Assembly (NCBI GenBank): GCA_958296125.1
Contig: OY282444.1
Span: 4,945,266 to 5,009,265 of the forward strand
Direction of reading: 5' to 3'
Source: an uncultured Poribacteria bacterium
GTDB taxonomy: Bacteria; Poribacteria; WGA-4E; PCPOR2b
Length of the DNA: 64,000 bases
Position 1 is the first letter of the stretch, and every line of letters starts with the position of its first letter. The notes beneath the pieces were generated by a model. It was not told where the DNA came from and ran no database searches. It saw only the letters and a list, made by a program, of their open reading frames with translations. Below are positions 25,090 to 34,275 of this stretch, one piece after another. A program made the position numbers and the translations under genes.

Positions 25090-26319
25090 ATGGCACAACA
25101 AACAGAAATTATAATCGTCGGCGGCGGGATATGGGGACTAAGTACCGCCTATCACTTGGCAAAGTTTGGACAAAAGGGTGTTCTGGTTCTGGAACGCAAC
25201 GATGAAATCGCTGTGGAAACGACACCCCAAGCTGCGGGGCTCGTCGGTCAGATTCGCCCTTCAGTTACCATGTTGCAGGCAATCCGATACGCACTTGAAC
25301 TGTTCTCTCAGTTCCCGAAGGAGACCGGTCATGATGCCGGTCTGCGTCAGACCGGGAGCTTGATGGTCGCACTCACGCCAGAACGGATGGAAGCCTACGC
25401 ACGTCAAATTGAACGGTCTCACCTAAATGGAATCGAGGCGGACTTTGTTTCCCACGCGGAGATGGCGCGCCTCGCTCCTACGTTGGATGTAACCCAGATT
25501 GAGGGCGGTTATTTCGTCCCCAACGACGGATATGTCGATCCCCAGCAGTGCGCTCGCGCTTATGCTGCCGCAGCGAGGGATTTGGGGGTTCAGATCCAAT
25601 TGAATACCCCTGTAACAGGATTTCGGCAGCGCAATGGGGAAATCCTCGGTGTTGAGACGGAAAACGGTTTTATCGCATCAAGTCATGTCGTAATCACCGC
25701 TGGACCGTGGGGTGCTAGGCTTGCCAAAGGAGTTGGCATGACTACCGCGGCGCAACCGATTCGCCATCAACGCGCTCGCACGGCTCCGACCCCCGGAATC
25801 CCCGACCATCACCCCGCGGTGCGCGTCACCGATGTCAGCTGCTATCTGAGACCTGACAAAGGGGGCTACCTCTACGGGTTCTTTGAACCGACACCAGTCA
25901 GCATCAATTTGGAAGCGATGCCCGCTGACTTCAGGACGCGAGATATTGAACCACCTGTGGAGGTCATGGCAGAGGCACAAAGACGGCTTGCCCCAATCTT
26001 TCCGATTCTGAAAAACCTTGAAATCGCTGAGTATCGACACGGTATGACTACATTTGCGCCCGACGGTGCTTATCTGATTGGCCCCGTGCTGGGGATTGAT
26101 CGGCTCTACCTAGCTACAGGTTGTGCTGCGTTGGGGATTGCTGGTTCCCCGGCAATTGGTCGGTGGCTAGCGCGATGGATAATTGACGGAGATCCCGGCG
26201 AAGATTTGGTTGTTTTCTCGCACCAACGATTCGGGACTCGAGCCGCCGATCCGGAATGGTTGCGTCAAGAGAGCGAACAATTTTACGCGAATTATTACGG
26301 CATCGAATCTGACAAATGA
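25090..26319 (+). CDS. FAD-dependent oxidoreductase (sarcosine/dimethylglycine oxidase-like)
   Basis: This 409-residue DAO-family enzyme begins with an FAD-binding IIIVGGGIWGLSTAYHL motif and continues with EVETTPQAAGLVGQ-like and GYFVPNDGYVDP segments, which are typical of sarcosine oxidase beta-like or dimethylglycine dehydrogenase-like proteins. The C-terminal ATGCAALGIAGSPAIGRWLARWI is the usual second FAD contact. I prefer ATG 25090 because a GAGGA ribosome binding site sits just upstream; the GTG at 25051 would add 13 residues before the nucleotide-binding strand. It likely oxidises a secondary or tertiary amine or methylated glycine derivative. Confidence 0.83.
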   Translation: MAQQTEIIIVGGGIWGLSTAYHLAKFGQKGVLVLERNDEIAVETTPQAAGLVGQIRPSVTMLQAIRYALELFSQFPKETGHDAGLRQTGSLMVALTPERMEAYARQIERSHLNGIEADFVSHAEMARLAPTLDVTQIEGGYFVPNDGYVDPQQCARAYAAAARDLGVQIQLNTPVTGFRQRNGEILGVETENGFIASSHVVITAGPWGARLAKGVGMTTAAQPIRHQRARTAPTPGIPDHHPAVRVTDVSCYLRPDKGGYLYGFFEPTPVSINLEAMPADFRTRDIEPPVEVMAEAQRRLAPIFPILKNLEIAEYRHGMTTFAPDGAYLIGPVLGIDRLYLATGCAALGIAGSPAIGRWLARWIIDGDPGEDLVVFSHQRFGTRAADPEWLRQESEQFYANYYGIESDK

Positions 26320-26518
26320 AACGTAGGTTAGTTCATTCTCGGATTCGTTCATGTTAAGAAATCATGCAACGGAATCGCAAGTGCTTTCATTAATAAACTT
26401 CTGGTTGCCCGTCTGTAGGCTTTCTTTTTTATTTAAGTAGATTCGCGTTAATTCGCGGATGTTTAAGGGGTTTCCCCAATTTTTGGACGCGCACGGCACA
26501 CTGACGAAAAGATTATCA

Positions 26519-27400
26519 ATGGCAAAATATCAGAACGATATGGACGAAACAACTCCCAACCCCGAACCTATTGGCCGTCAGCGAGCGATACAGGTTGATG
26601 TGCCAACGAACTTTGAGAACATTCGGGTTATCCTGCTTGAACCGCGTGAGCCGGGCAACATCGGATCTGCCGCGCGGGCATTAAAGGGGATGGGACTCGC
26701 GCAACTATACCTCGTGAATCCTATCCCGTTTCTTGAGGCGAAGCCGACATGGTATATGGCACATGGCGCAACGGATGTTATTGAGAACTGCTGCGTCGTA
26801 GAGACGTTAGAGGATGCACTCGAAGGGGTGAAGTTTCTCGTCGGCACCACCCATCGGCGACGGGATCCAAGACTGCCCCCCTCTATCTCGGCAAGAGAAG
26901 CGGCTCAAGAGATTGCCTCTATTTCACAGAATCAGCAGGTTGCGCTGCTATTTGGGCGCGAGGATTTCGGGTTATCGACTTCTCAAATCAGCCGCTGCCA
27001 GTTGATAGCGAGCGTCCCAATGGCGGCGAAAAATCCTTCCCTGAATCTAGCACAGGCGGTGCAGGTCTTCGCCTATGAAATTTTTCTCGCTAGCGCAAGC
27101 AACATCCCGCCAACGGAGTTGGAGTATGCTGATGTCAACGAGATCGAGGCGTTTTATGGTCGCATCACCGCCTTGTTGCAGCAGATCGGCGTTACGCCCT
27201 ACAATCACGATTGGGAGACCTATTTGAAATCGTTGCGGCGTGTGTTTTCACGGACGCGGTTAGAAGAACGAGACATCGCCACGTTAGACATGATCTTTTC
27301 GACGACACTTCGTTACATCACCCGGCTCAACCGTCAACTTGAAGACCAGTCAGACACTGCTCCTGTAGATTCCTCAGAGGGGGACGACATCAACACTTGA
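26519..27400 (+). CDS. trmJ: tRNA 2'-O-methyltransferase, TrmJ-like (SPOUT)
   Basis: This protein of about 293 residues is a SpoU/TrmH-family SPOUT methyltransferase close to TrmJ, which uses S-adenosylmethionine to methylate the ribose of nucleotide 32 in tRNA. The three SPOUT motifs are present: PREPGNIGSAARALKGMGL, LLFGREDFGLS and NPSLNLAQAVQVFAYE. A helical C-terminal extension (about 80 residues) fits TrmJ. The start is uncertain: 26459, 26519 and 26540 are all in frame and none has a strong ribosome binding site. I chose 26519. Its last 11 bases overlap the convergent Rieske gene. Confidence 0.82.
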   Translation: MAKYQNDMDETTPNPEPIGRQRAIQVDVPTNFENIRVILLEPREPGNIGSAARALKGMGLAQLYLVNPIPFLEAKPTWYMAHGATDVIENCCVVETLEDALEGVKFLVGTTHRRRDPRLPPSISAREAAQEIASISQNQQVALLFGREDFGLSTSQISRCQLIASVPMAAKNPSLNLAQAVQVFAYEIFLASASNIPPTELEYADVNEIEAFYGRITALLQQIGVTPYNHDWETYLKSLRRVFSRTRLEERDIATLDMIFSTTLRYITRLNRQLEDQSDTAPVDSSEGDDINT

Positions 27401-27698
27401 CCTTAATCTCATCGTTATCAACGACCACTTCGTAGGATCTGACGCGGAGCCGTTCATCCGTATGACAACGTCCGTTTGTGACATCGTACGCATAACCGTG
27501 AACCGGGCAAACCACCGCTCCATTCCTGACCCGTCCCCTGCCGAGCGGACCCAGCGCATGGGCGCACGCATTGTCTAAGGCGTAGAAATTCTCGTCATCG
27601 GCGTTGAAAACCGCAATCCGCTTCCCATTGACAGTGAACGCCTTGCCCCGTCCCTGCCGAATATCCGACGTTTTTGCAACCGTTACATAAGATGACAT
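27390..27698 (-). CDS. Rieske [2Fe-2S] ferredoxin-like protein
   Basis: This 102-residue protein has the Rieske cluster ligands in CAHALG and CPVHGYAYD (CxH then CxxH, 15 residues between). It resembles NirD-like or dioxygenase-ferredoxin small subunits, which carry electrons to an oxygenase or reductase. I use ATG 27698, which follows AAAGGAG on the minus strand, instead of the ATG at 27719. No oxygenase partner is adjacent. Its stop codon lies within the end of the convergent trmJ gene. Confidence 0.85.
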   Translation of the reverse strand: MSSYVTVAKTSDIRQGRGKAFTVNGKRIAVFNADDENFYALDNACAHALGPLGRGRVRNGAVVCPVHGYAYDVTNGRCHTDERLRVRSYEVVVDNDEIKVKC

Positions 27699-27719
27699 AA
27701 CACGCTCCTTTCTGATCAA

Positions 27720-27918
27720 CTATATTCACCCAATCTGTAGGTCGATTTTCCACAATCGACAATGCTAGAACATAACTAGAACATAGCGCGATAATCTTGG
27801 ATCAATCAGCCCGGAACATTGCGCTACAGTCCGGGCACGCTGAGTACTTCTCAATTACATTCACCCCGATGTTGATCGAGAAGCACCCGATAGATATCTT
27901 CAAACAGCCGCACATCGG
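27720..27918. repeat. Intergenic repeats upstream of the Rieske gene
   Basis: This region contains GTCGATTTTCCACAATCGAC (27740-27759), a palindrome, and ATAATCTTGGATCAATCAGC (from 27791), related to the block at 24136-24162. No gene is seen. Confidence 0.5.
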
Positions 27919-28155
27919 TCAAGGTGTCCTCGCCGGAAGAGCTGAAAGCACCGTTAGCGTGGTAGATCCAAACCGTTGCTGGATGTAGTCGCCGACTGTT
28001 ATATATCCGTGTTGCCTAGAGAGTCGATGAAATTTGGGAGCATATACCAGATAAGCACCAAGGATCGACATTGAAAAGGTCACACTCACCAAGAAAAAAT
28101 ACCCGGTTCGATACACATTGCCGACAAACCAGAATTTAAATCTGCCGAAATAAAG
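27919..28155 (-). pseudogene. Fragment of a sodium:solute symporter
   Basis: The minus strand encodes about 80 residues matching the early transmembrane part of the sodium:solute symporter (SSS) family: GRFKFWFVGNVYRTG, then LVYAPKFHRLSRQHGYITVGDY and QQRFGSTTLTVLSAL. Both ends are lost. The upstream end abuts a dispersed repeat at 28156, and the remaining roughly 400 residues are missing downstream. It is a decayed remnant. Confidence 0.7.
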
Positions 28156-28310
28156 GTAGTAGGCATACGCCTTATGCCGTAACCCTTGCACATACTATGG
28201 CACGGCGGAGCCCCGATCAATCGGGATTCAAAGCAACGTGCCTGCTGCTGTTTACCACTTCAACTGGGATAGGGGGTTGGGTTTCACGGTTCCCGTTCAA
28301 CCCAACCGAC
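28156..28310. repeat. Cluster of dispersed palindromic repeats
   Basis: GTAGTAGGCATACGCCTTAT starts at about 28156, CCCGATCAATCGGG lies at about 28215, and a GGTTGGGTT/AACCCAACC hairpin occupies 28275-28307. Their insertion appears to have removed the N-terminal part of the adjacent symporter gene. Confidence 0.6.
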
Positions 28311-28349
28311 GGGCTATCAAATGTCAACACGCCCTAGCAACTTAGGTTT

Positions 28350-28565
28350 TTATAGTTTATTATCATCGTCATCTTTTGCGGACACGGACCAATAGCGGTG
28401 GAGACAGAGCGCAACCACAACGGCATACAGGATTGTCGTGCAAAAGCTATAGAATGCCCAAGGCGGGAACCCGAAAATTTGCACCGCAGGGGATTTTGTG
28501 AAGAGCCAAGGGACTGTTGCCACAAGGCAGAATGTCAATAAGCAATATAGTTTTGATCGTGTCAT
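28350..28565 (-). CDS. Small membrane protein, likely companion subunit of a sodium:solute symporter
   Basis: This protein of about 71 residues has two hydrophobic segments (LYCLLTFCLVATVPWLF and AFYSFCTTILYAVVVALCL) and the pattern FGFPPWAFYSF seen in the small proteins encoded just before SSS symporters. It lies just downstream of the formate dehydrogenase gene on the same strand and upstream of the symporter fragment. With that partner broken, it may be a relic. The start is chosen to avoid overlap with the dehydrogenase stop; no clear ribosome binding site is present. Confidence 0.55.
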   Translation of the reverse strand: MTRSKLYCLLTFCLVATVPWLFTKSPAVQIFGFPPWAFYSFCTTILYAVVVALCLHRYWSVSAKDDDDNKL

Positions 28566-28581
28566 CTGTTGCTTTGTTGCA

Positions 28582-31317
28582 CTAAGTTTCGAGCCTTGAA
28601 TCGTTAGCTGGATCAACACGAACCGGACACACCTTGAGCTCCGCAGTCTCCGTTATCGGGTCGTAACCGGAGCCGGTTAGGATGTTCACAGGCACATCGC
28701 TGAAGCTGAAACTAGCGAAGACTGTCCCACGCGGGGAGCGGTTGGTGGATTTCACCTTGACCTTTACGCTGCCGCGGACGCTTGACAACTCGCACCACCC
28801 ACCATCCCTGAGGCCCCAGTCCTCAACATCAACGGGATTCACTTCAAGTGCTTCTTCGGACAGTAGGTAGTCGATGCCCTGCGCCCGACCGGTTTGTGTG
28901 CGCGTGTGGTAAGATTGGAGCCGACGTCCGGTTGTCAACCAAACGGGGAATTCATCGCTGATGGTCTCCGCCGGGTCACGGTAACGCACGATTGAAAAGA
29001 TGCCACGCCCGTTCACAAACTCACCTTCGTGCAATCGGGGGGTACCGGGGTGATTTTTGTCCGGCACGGGCCACTGGTACTCGCTCTTGTCAATACGTTC
29101 CCAATCGAGGCCCGCATAAATCGGCGAGACGCTGCATAGTTCGTTGAAGACCTCTTTCGGTTCGCCGAAGTCGAATCCCGTAAAGCCGAGTCGTTGAGCG
29201 AGTTGGCAGACAATCCACCAATCGGGTTTGGCTTGCCCCGGCGGCGGCACAGCTGCACGTAGACGCTGGACGCGACGCTCTGTGTTCGAGCAAACGCCAT
29301 CTGTTTCACCGAAGGCAGTCGCAGGCAGAACGACATCTGCAAGTTCCGCGGTGTCGGTCAGGAAGATGTCAATGACGACGAGGTGATCAAGACTCCTCAG
29401 GGCGTGTTCGCAATGCACACGATCTGGATCGGAGAGTAACGTATTTTCGCCATCAATTAGCATAGCGCGGATCTCCTCGCCACAGAGGTCGAGCGCGGTG
29501 ACTTTGGTTATCCCCTTGTCAAGGTCAATTTCTCTGCCGTAGAGTTCCTTGAACTTTGCTTGGTTTGCGGGATCTATGACGGGTTGGAAGCCGGGATAGT
29601 TGTTCGGAAGTGCACCGCTATCCCCTGCGCCCTGAATGTTGTTCTGACCGCGCATCGGGTTGATGCCGGTGCCTTCACGACCAATGTTGCCGGTCATAAG
29701 GGCGAGGTTGCAGAGGCTCTGCACATTATCGACACCGCAGATATGCTCAGTGATGCCGAGCGTGTAGTAGATTGCGGCTTTGCCCGATTCGCCGTACCAT
29801 ATTGCAGCGGTCTCGATATCTTTCGCAGGCACCCCTGAGATCTCCTCCGCCCATCTCGGCGTAAATTCGACGAGGTGTTCGAGGAAGGCATCGCTGTCTG
29901 TCGTCCGACTCTCAATGAAATCTCGGTCAATAAGTCCTTCACGAGCGATGACGTGTGCCATTCCGAGCAGGAGTGCCACATCTGAGCCGACCCGGAGTGG
30001 CAGATAGAGATCCGATAGCTCTGCAAGCCCGATGCGCCGCGGATCGGCGACAATTAACTTCGCCCCCTGTGCGATTGCCTTTTTGAGGCGCGTTGCTGCA
30101 ACGGGGTGGCACTCTGTCATATTTGTTCCGATACAGAAAATCACATCTGGCTTCTCCATGTCAATCAATGGGTTGGACATAGCACCGCGTCCGATTGTGG
30201 CTGCCAGACCGGCAACCGTTGGAGCATGTCAGGCACGGCTACAGTTGTCGATGTAGTTTGTGCCGAAACCAACACGGATGAATTTCTGCATGAGATACGC
30301 TGCCTCGCTCGGTGCACGACCAGAGGCGACACCGTAGATACTGTGCCTGCCGTGTGTATCCCCCGCCCGTCGGAAACCTTCGGCTGCGCGATAGAGTGCC
30401 GCGTCCCAACTCGCTTCGTGGAGTTCGCCATCCTCGCCACGAACGAGTGGGGTTGTCAGCCGGTCGGGGTGGTGCACAAAATCGAAGGCGAACTGACCCT
30501 TGACGCAGAGAGCTCCCTCGTTCGCGGGGCCATCCATCGCGGGGTGGATGCCGACTATCCTATCCTCCTTAGTCAGGAGATCGATTGAGCAGCCAACGCC
30601 GCAGTAGGGACAGATGGTGCGAGTTTTCTCGATTTCGCCCGGCATCTCGACTGCACGCATCGCCTTCTTGTCAGCGAGGGCACCGGTTGGGCAGGTCTGC
30701 ACACACTGACCGCAGAAGGTGCACGCCGAGTCTCTCAACGCTCCATTGAACTCAGTGGTAATCTGCGTGTGGAAGCCGCGATTCATGACGCTGATTGCGT
30801 AATCGCCTTCCTGCTCGGCGCAGACGCGGACGCACCGATAGCAAGAGATACAGAAATCGTAATCGCGAAAAATAAACGGATTTTTGTCGTCTGTATTGGT
30901 CGTCCCCGACGCTGCTCCTATGAATCGTCCGGTACGCGCCTCGTAGCGGTTGACGAGTCTTGTCAATTCCTGTGACGCATAGCCGCGCAGCGAATCGACA
31001 TCGAGTTCACGGTTTTCGGAAGTGACCATCTCTAACAAGGTCTTCCGGTGTTTCTCAATATCCTCAGTTGCTGTCCGGACAACCATACCGGGCGTTGCCT
31101 TCGTCGTGCAGGACGCTACTGGATTTCGAGCACCTTCCAGTTCAACAACGCAGAGACGGCATCCACCGAAGGCTTCAAGGCGAGGATCGTAGCAGAGCGT
31201 CGGAATCTGCTTCCGATGCCGCTCCGAGATTTCGTAGATAGTTTCCCCCTCGGTGAAGGCAACTTCCTCTCCGTCGAGCGTTATTGTTGCGGCCTGTTTG
31301 GGGAGGGGTAGGTTCAT
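28582..31317 (-). CDS. fdhA: Selenocysteine-containing formate dehydrogenase alpha subunit
   Basis: Read through an in-frame TGA at 30229-30231, this is a 911-residue molybdenum/tungsten formate dehydrogenase large subunit. From the N terminus: a NuoG-like [2Fe-2S] domain (GGCRLC, CTTKA), two [4Fe-4S] ferredoxin motifs (CISCYRCVRVC and CTFCGQCVQTCPTGAL), the CPYCGVGC cluster of the bis-MGD domain, then the active site IDNCSRA-Sec-HAPTVAGL with Sec at residue 363. The family normally has Cys or Sec at exactly this place, and the frame continues cleanly beyond it for 549 codons to 28582. ATG 31317 follows AAAGGAAG on the minus strand; a longer N terminus to 31461 reads through noncoding DNA. 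The N-terminal domain suggests an NAD-linked complex, but no NuoE/F-like genes are adjacent. Confidence 0.9.
30199..30217 (-). promoter_or_regulatory. Bacterial SECIS hairpin for selenocysteine insertion
   Basis: On the minus strand, 11 bases after the TGA, the sequence GGTTGCC-GGTCT-GGCAGCC folds into a seven-base-pair stem (one G-U pair) with a GGUCU apical loop. The loop, the stem and the 11-base spacing closely match the SECIS of E. coli fdhF as I remember it. This is where SelB would bind to deliver selenocysteine at 30229-30231. Confidence 0.85.
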
Positions 31318-31405
31318 TGTATTCTTCCTTTCTTTCCATACAGTCAGGTGTGGGCCGGGTAACCCCGCCCCTACGGTTCCTTTATCCTTATCCCCATCTC
31401 TATTT

Positions 31406-32140
31406 TTACGAGGGGTTAGTCCATACCGATACGGCTGCGTTCCAGAACTGTGCCTGTCCATCTGTCATCAGGACTACATTCTGCTCGCGGGCAGCGGTCT
31501 CTGCTCCAGATGTCGCTCGATCTCCGGCGGCGATGGGTAAAACGAGCGGTCCGACTCGCCGAATCAGACTTGCCCGTCGCCAAGCCCGGTCCACATCGTT
31601 GCTATCCACCACCGACGAAATTTCTATTGCCAACCAGACTTCGGGCCCACCGCGAGCCTCCCGCAATTGACCGGTAGCCAGCAGGTCCAGACGAAAAACA
31701 TCCCGAAATTCCCCAGAGGCAAGGGTCGCCTCTAACGCTCCGTCTATCGTGGACAGATCGACAACCTTCAGCCGGCGCATGAGATGTCCAAAGTACCCAT
31801 AGATTTTGTTACGGTAGGTCAACTCTAGCATGTCGCCCTTTAGCTTACTAACTGTGTTATCTGTTTGTCGTTGGTTCTCGGTCAGTGCTGTTACCTCTCG
31901 AGTCAGTCCTGCTACCTGTTCAGTCAAGTGTTGTATTGCGGTTTCGATCCGAGATAACCGTTCTTCGACGTTAGCGAGTCGTTCTTCGGCACGTTGCTGC
32001 GCTTCTGCTAATGCTCTGACAATCTCTGGTAAGGTTAGCAATTCATCAGGGAGTAGCAGCTGCCGTAACTCCGAGCACCATTCTGGATGCTCAGATAACA
32101 AGTGCACCAAATCACGATAATCCTCTACAGTAAAAGCCAT
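31406..32140 (-). CDS. Coiled-coil DUF3782-like protein with nuclease-like C-terminal domain
   Basis: This 244-residue protein has a short N-terminal helical domain, a long heptad-rich coiled coil (about residues 45-100, EERLANVEERLSRIETAIQ), then a globular domain with FRLDLLATG and EVWLAIEISSVVDSND. The spaced Asp and Glu residues suggest a PD-(D/E)XK-like fold, as in DUF3782-type families common in cyanobacteria and filamentous bacteria. No biochemical role is known. It lies 88 bases upstream of the formate dehydrogenase gene on the same strand, with no functional link visible. Confidence 0.65.
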   Translation of the reverse strand: MAFTVEDYRDLVHLLSEHPEWCSELRQLLLPDELLTLPEIVRALAEAQQRAEERLANVEERLSRIETAIQHLTEQVAGLTREVTALTENQRQTDNTVSKLKGDMLELTYRNKIYGYFGHLMRRLKVVDLSTIDGALEATLASGEFRDVFRLDLLATGQLREARGGPEVWLAIEISSVVDSNDVDRAWRRASLIRRVGPLVLPIAAGDRATSGAETAAREQNVVLMTDGQAQFWNAAVSVWTNPS

Positions 32141-32678
32141 TTTTCAGATTCTTTCATTGTAATCCAATGGTAGCACAGGTTCCCAACCTGTGACACGAGC
32201 GTGTGTAAATTCCGAATTTTTGCTCTCCGGGTTCACGTAGCGATCGTGAATTTCGTCTTCTTGAATTCGATAACGGAGAAGGTCAAGTGGGAGCATCGGA
32301 TTTTTTACGGATTATGGCGTATTAGTGTTCAATCAAGTTGGTGATGCTATTGCAATTCAGATGTCGAGTTTACCACAAGATTGGATTAGCGTCAAGTGCT
32401 TTGCGCCTCAATTAGAAACTAACCACGCTCCAGATTGAGCAGGAATTTGTAGACCCGATCTCATCCGGGCGTGTTGTGATTCCCGATAAGAATTCGCTTG
32501 ATCCTCGCGCGAACCTTTGATAAACTAAACATGAAAGGTGAATACAATTTATTCATGGGGTTATTAGCGGAACGGGCCTGTCCCGCCTGCGGGGAGACAA
32601 TCCTACGTGCTAAGTGTGAGGCGTGAAGGATATAATCCGTGGCGCTCAAGACCTATAATCATCCTAATGAGGAAAAAT
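32141..32678. other. Divergent intergenic region
   Basis: No gene is supported in about 540 bases. A short stem CACAGGTTCCCAACCTGTG at 32174-32192 is palindromic. A possible promoter for the sulfatase operon is listed separately. Confidence 0.45.
32498..32526 (+). promoter_or_regulatory. Possible sigma70-like promoter for the sulfatase operon
   Basis: TTGATC (32498-32503) and TAAACT (32521-32526) are separated by 17 bases. Each box matches the consensus at 4 of 6 positions. It lies about 150 bases upstream of the sulfatase start. Confidence 0.3.
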
Positions 32679-34274
32679 ATGAGTGAAAACAAAAAGCCGA
32701 ATATACTTCTAATCTTGAACGATGACATGGGCTATTCAGACCTCGGCTGTTACGGCGGGGAGATCCACAGCTCAAATCTGGATCGGTTGGCTAGCGGTGG
32801 ATTGCGATTCACACAGTTCTATAATACTGCCCGTTGTTGTCCTTCGCGTGCCTCGATGCTGACCGGACTCCACCCGCATCAAACCGGGGTTGGACACATG
32901 ATGTCGGACGATGGTTTGGAGGGGTATCGCGGAGATCTGAATAACCGCTGTGTCACCATCGCTGAAGCCCTCAAACCCGCGGGATATCGAACCTACATGA
33001 GCGGCAAGTGGCACATCTCCCGACATGCCGATCCGACCGGACCAAAACACAGTTGGCCCCTTCAGCGCGGTTTTGATCGCTTTTTTGGGATTATCACAGG
33101 GGCTGCCAACTATTGGAAGCCGAACACGCTGACCCGCGATAACGAACATATTCCACACGACGAAATCCCCGAAGGCTTTTTTCTAACCGATGCGATCAGC
33201 GATGAGGCATCTACGTTTATCCGAGATGATGCCAAGGACACCCCCGATCAACCGTTCTTTACCTATGTTGCCTATACCTCGCCCCATTGGCCCCTCCACG
33301 CCCATGACGAAGACATCGGGCGATACGAGGGCCGTTTTGCAGCGGGGTGGGATCGACTCCGCCTGGAACGCCTGCTGCGGATGCGGGAGATGGGCATCCT
33401 TGATGAAAGCTGGACGTTGACCGAGCGCGACTCGACGCAGCCGCCTTGGGAGGAAACCGAGCACAAAGAATGGAACCAGCGACGCATGGAGGTCTACGCC
33501 GCTCAAATTGATCGCATGGACCAGGGGATTGGTCGGATCTTGACAGCGTTGGAGGAAACCGATCAACTGGAAAACACGCTGATTCTTTTCTTAGCCGATA
33601 ACGGTGGGTGTGCTGAGGAGCTTCAGGGACCTGCGAATCGTGTCGGGAAGGACGGCTTAATCGAGACCGAAACCACCCACGACGGGCAACCGGTATATCG
33701 AGGCAACGATCCGAGCCTCATGCCGGGCCCTGAGACCACCTATCAGAGCTACGGGGTTCCTTGGGCGAACCTTTCCAACACCCCTTTCCGCGAATACAAG
33801 CACTGGGTACATGAGGGTGGCATTGCGACCCCACTCATCGTGCATTGGCCCGATCGGATTCAAGCAGCGGGAGCACTGCGGCATCAACCGGGTCAACTGC
33901 CCGACATCATGGCTACCTGCCTTGAGATCTCTGGGGCAACTTATCCTGACGAGCATAATGGGGCTCCAATCTTTCCCTTGGAGGGAACCAGCCTCACGCC
34001 TATCTTTGACGGAAAAGAGAATGACAAGGAGGCACTTGTGTGGGAGCATGAGGGCAATGCAGCGGTGCGAAAGGGAAAATGGAAACTAGTGTGTAAGTAT
34101 CCGGGGGCTTGGGAGCTTTATGACATGGAGACCGACCGCACCGAGCGCAACGACCTTTCTGGACAGTTTCCAGAGCAGGTTCAGGAACTGAGTAACCTGT
34201 ATCAGGAGTGGGGGGGCCGCTGTTTTGTTGAACCTTGGAACGAGATTTTGGAACGGAGAGAAACGGAGGTATGA
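32679..34274 (+). CDS. Arylsulfatase-type sulfatase
   Basis: This 531-residue type I sulfatase begins with the metal-binding PNILLILNDDMGYSDLGCYGG and has the modification motif CCPSRASMLTG, in which the first cysteine (CxPSR) would be converted to formylglycine. A later LILFLADNGGC supplies the second metal-binding Asp-Asn pair. It removes sulfate esters, plausibly from sulfated glycans. No signal peptide is evident from ATG 32679 (GAGGA ribosome binding site), so the enzyme may be cytoplasmic. A formylglycine-generating partner is not in the window. The next gene starts one base after its stop. Confidence 0.88.
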   Translation: MSENKKPNILLILNDDMGYSDLGCYGGEIHSSNLDRLASGGLRFTQFYNTARCCPSRASMLTGLHPHQTGVGHMMSDDGLEGYRGDLNNRCVTIAEALKPAGYRTYMSGKWHISRHADPTGPKHSWPLQRGFDRFFGIITGAANYWKPNTLTRDNEHIPHDEIPEGFFLTDAISDEASTFIRDDAKDTPDQPFFTYVAYTSPHWPLHAHDEDIGRYEGRFAAGWDRLRLERLLRMREMGILDESWTLTERDSTQPPWEETEHKEWNQRRMEVYAAQIDRMDQGIGRILTALEETDQLENTLILFLADNGGCAEELQGPANRVGKDGLIETETTHDGQPVYRGNDPSLMPGPETTYQSYGVPWANLSNTPFREYKHWVHEGGIATPLIVHWPDRIQAAGALRHQPGQLPDIMATCLEISGATYPDEHNGAPIFPLEGTSLTPIFDGKENDKEALVWEHEGNAAVRKGKWKLVCKYPGAWELYDMETDRTERNDLSGQFPEQVQELSNLYQEWGGRCFVEPWNEILERRETEV

Positions 34275-34275
34275 G

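Noticed and set aside
30229-30231. TGA as a true stop splitting the formate dehydrogenase into two genes
   Set aside because: It sits at the Sec/Cys position, the frame continues, and a SECIS-like hairpin follows.
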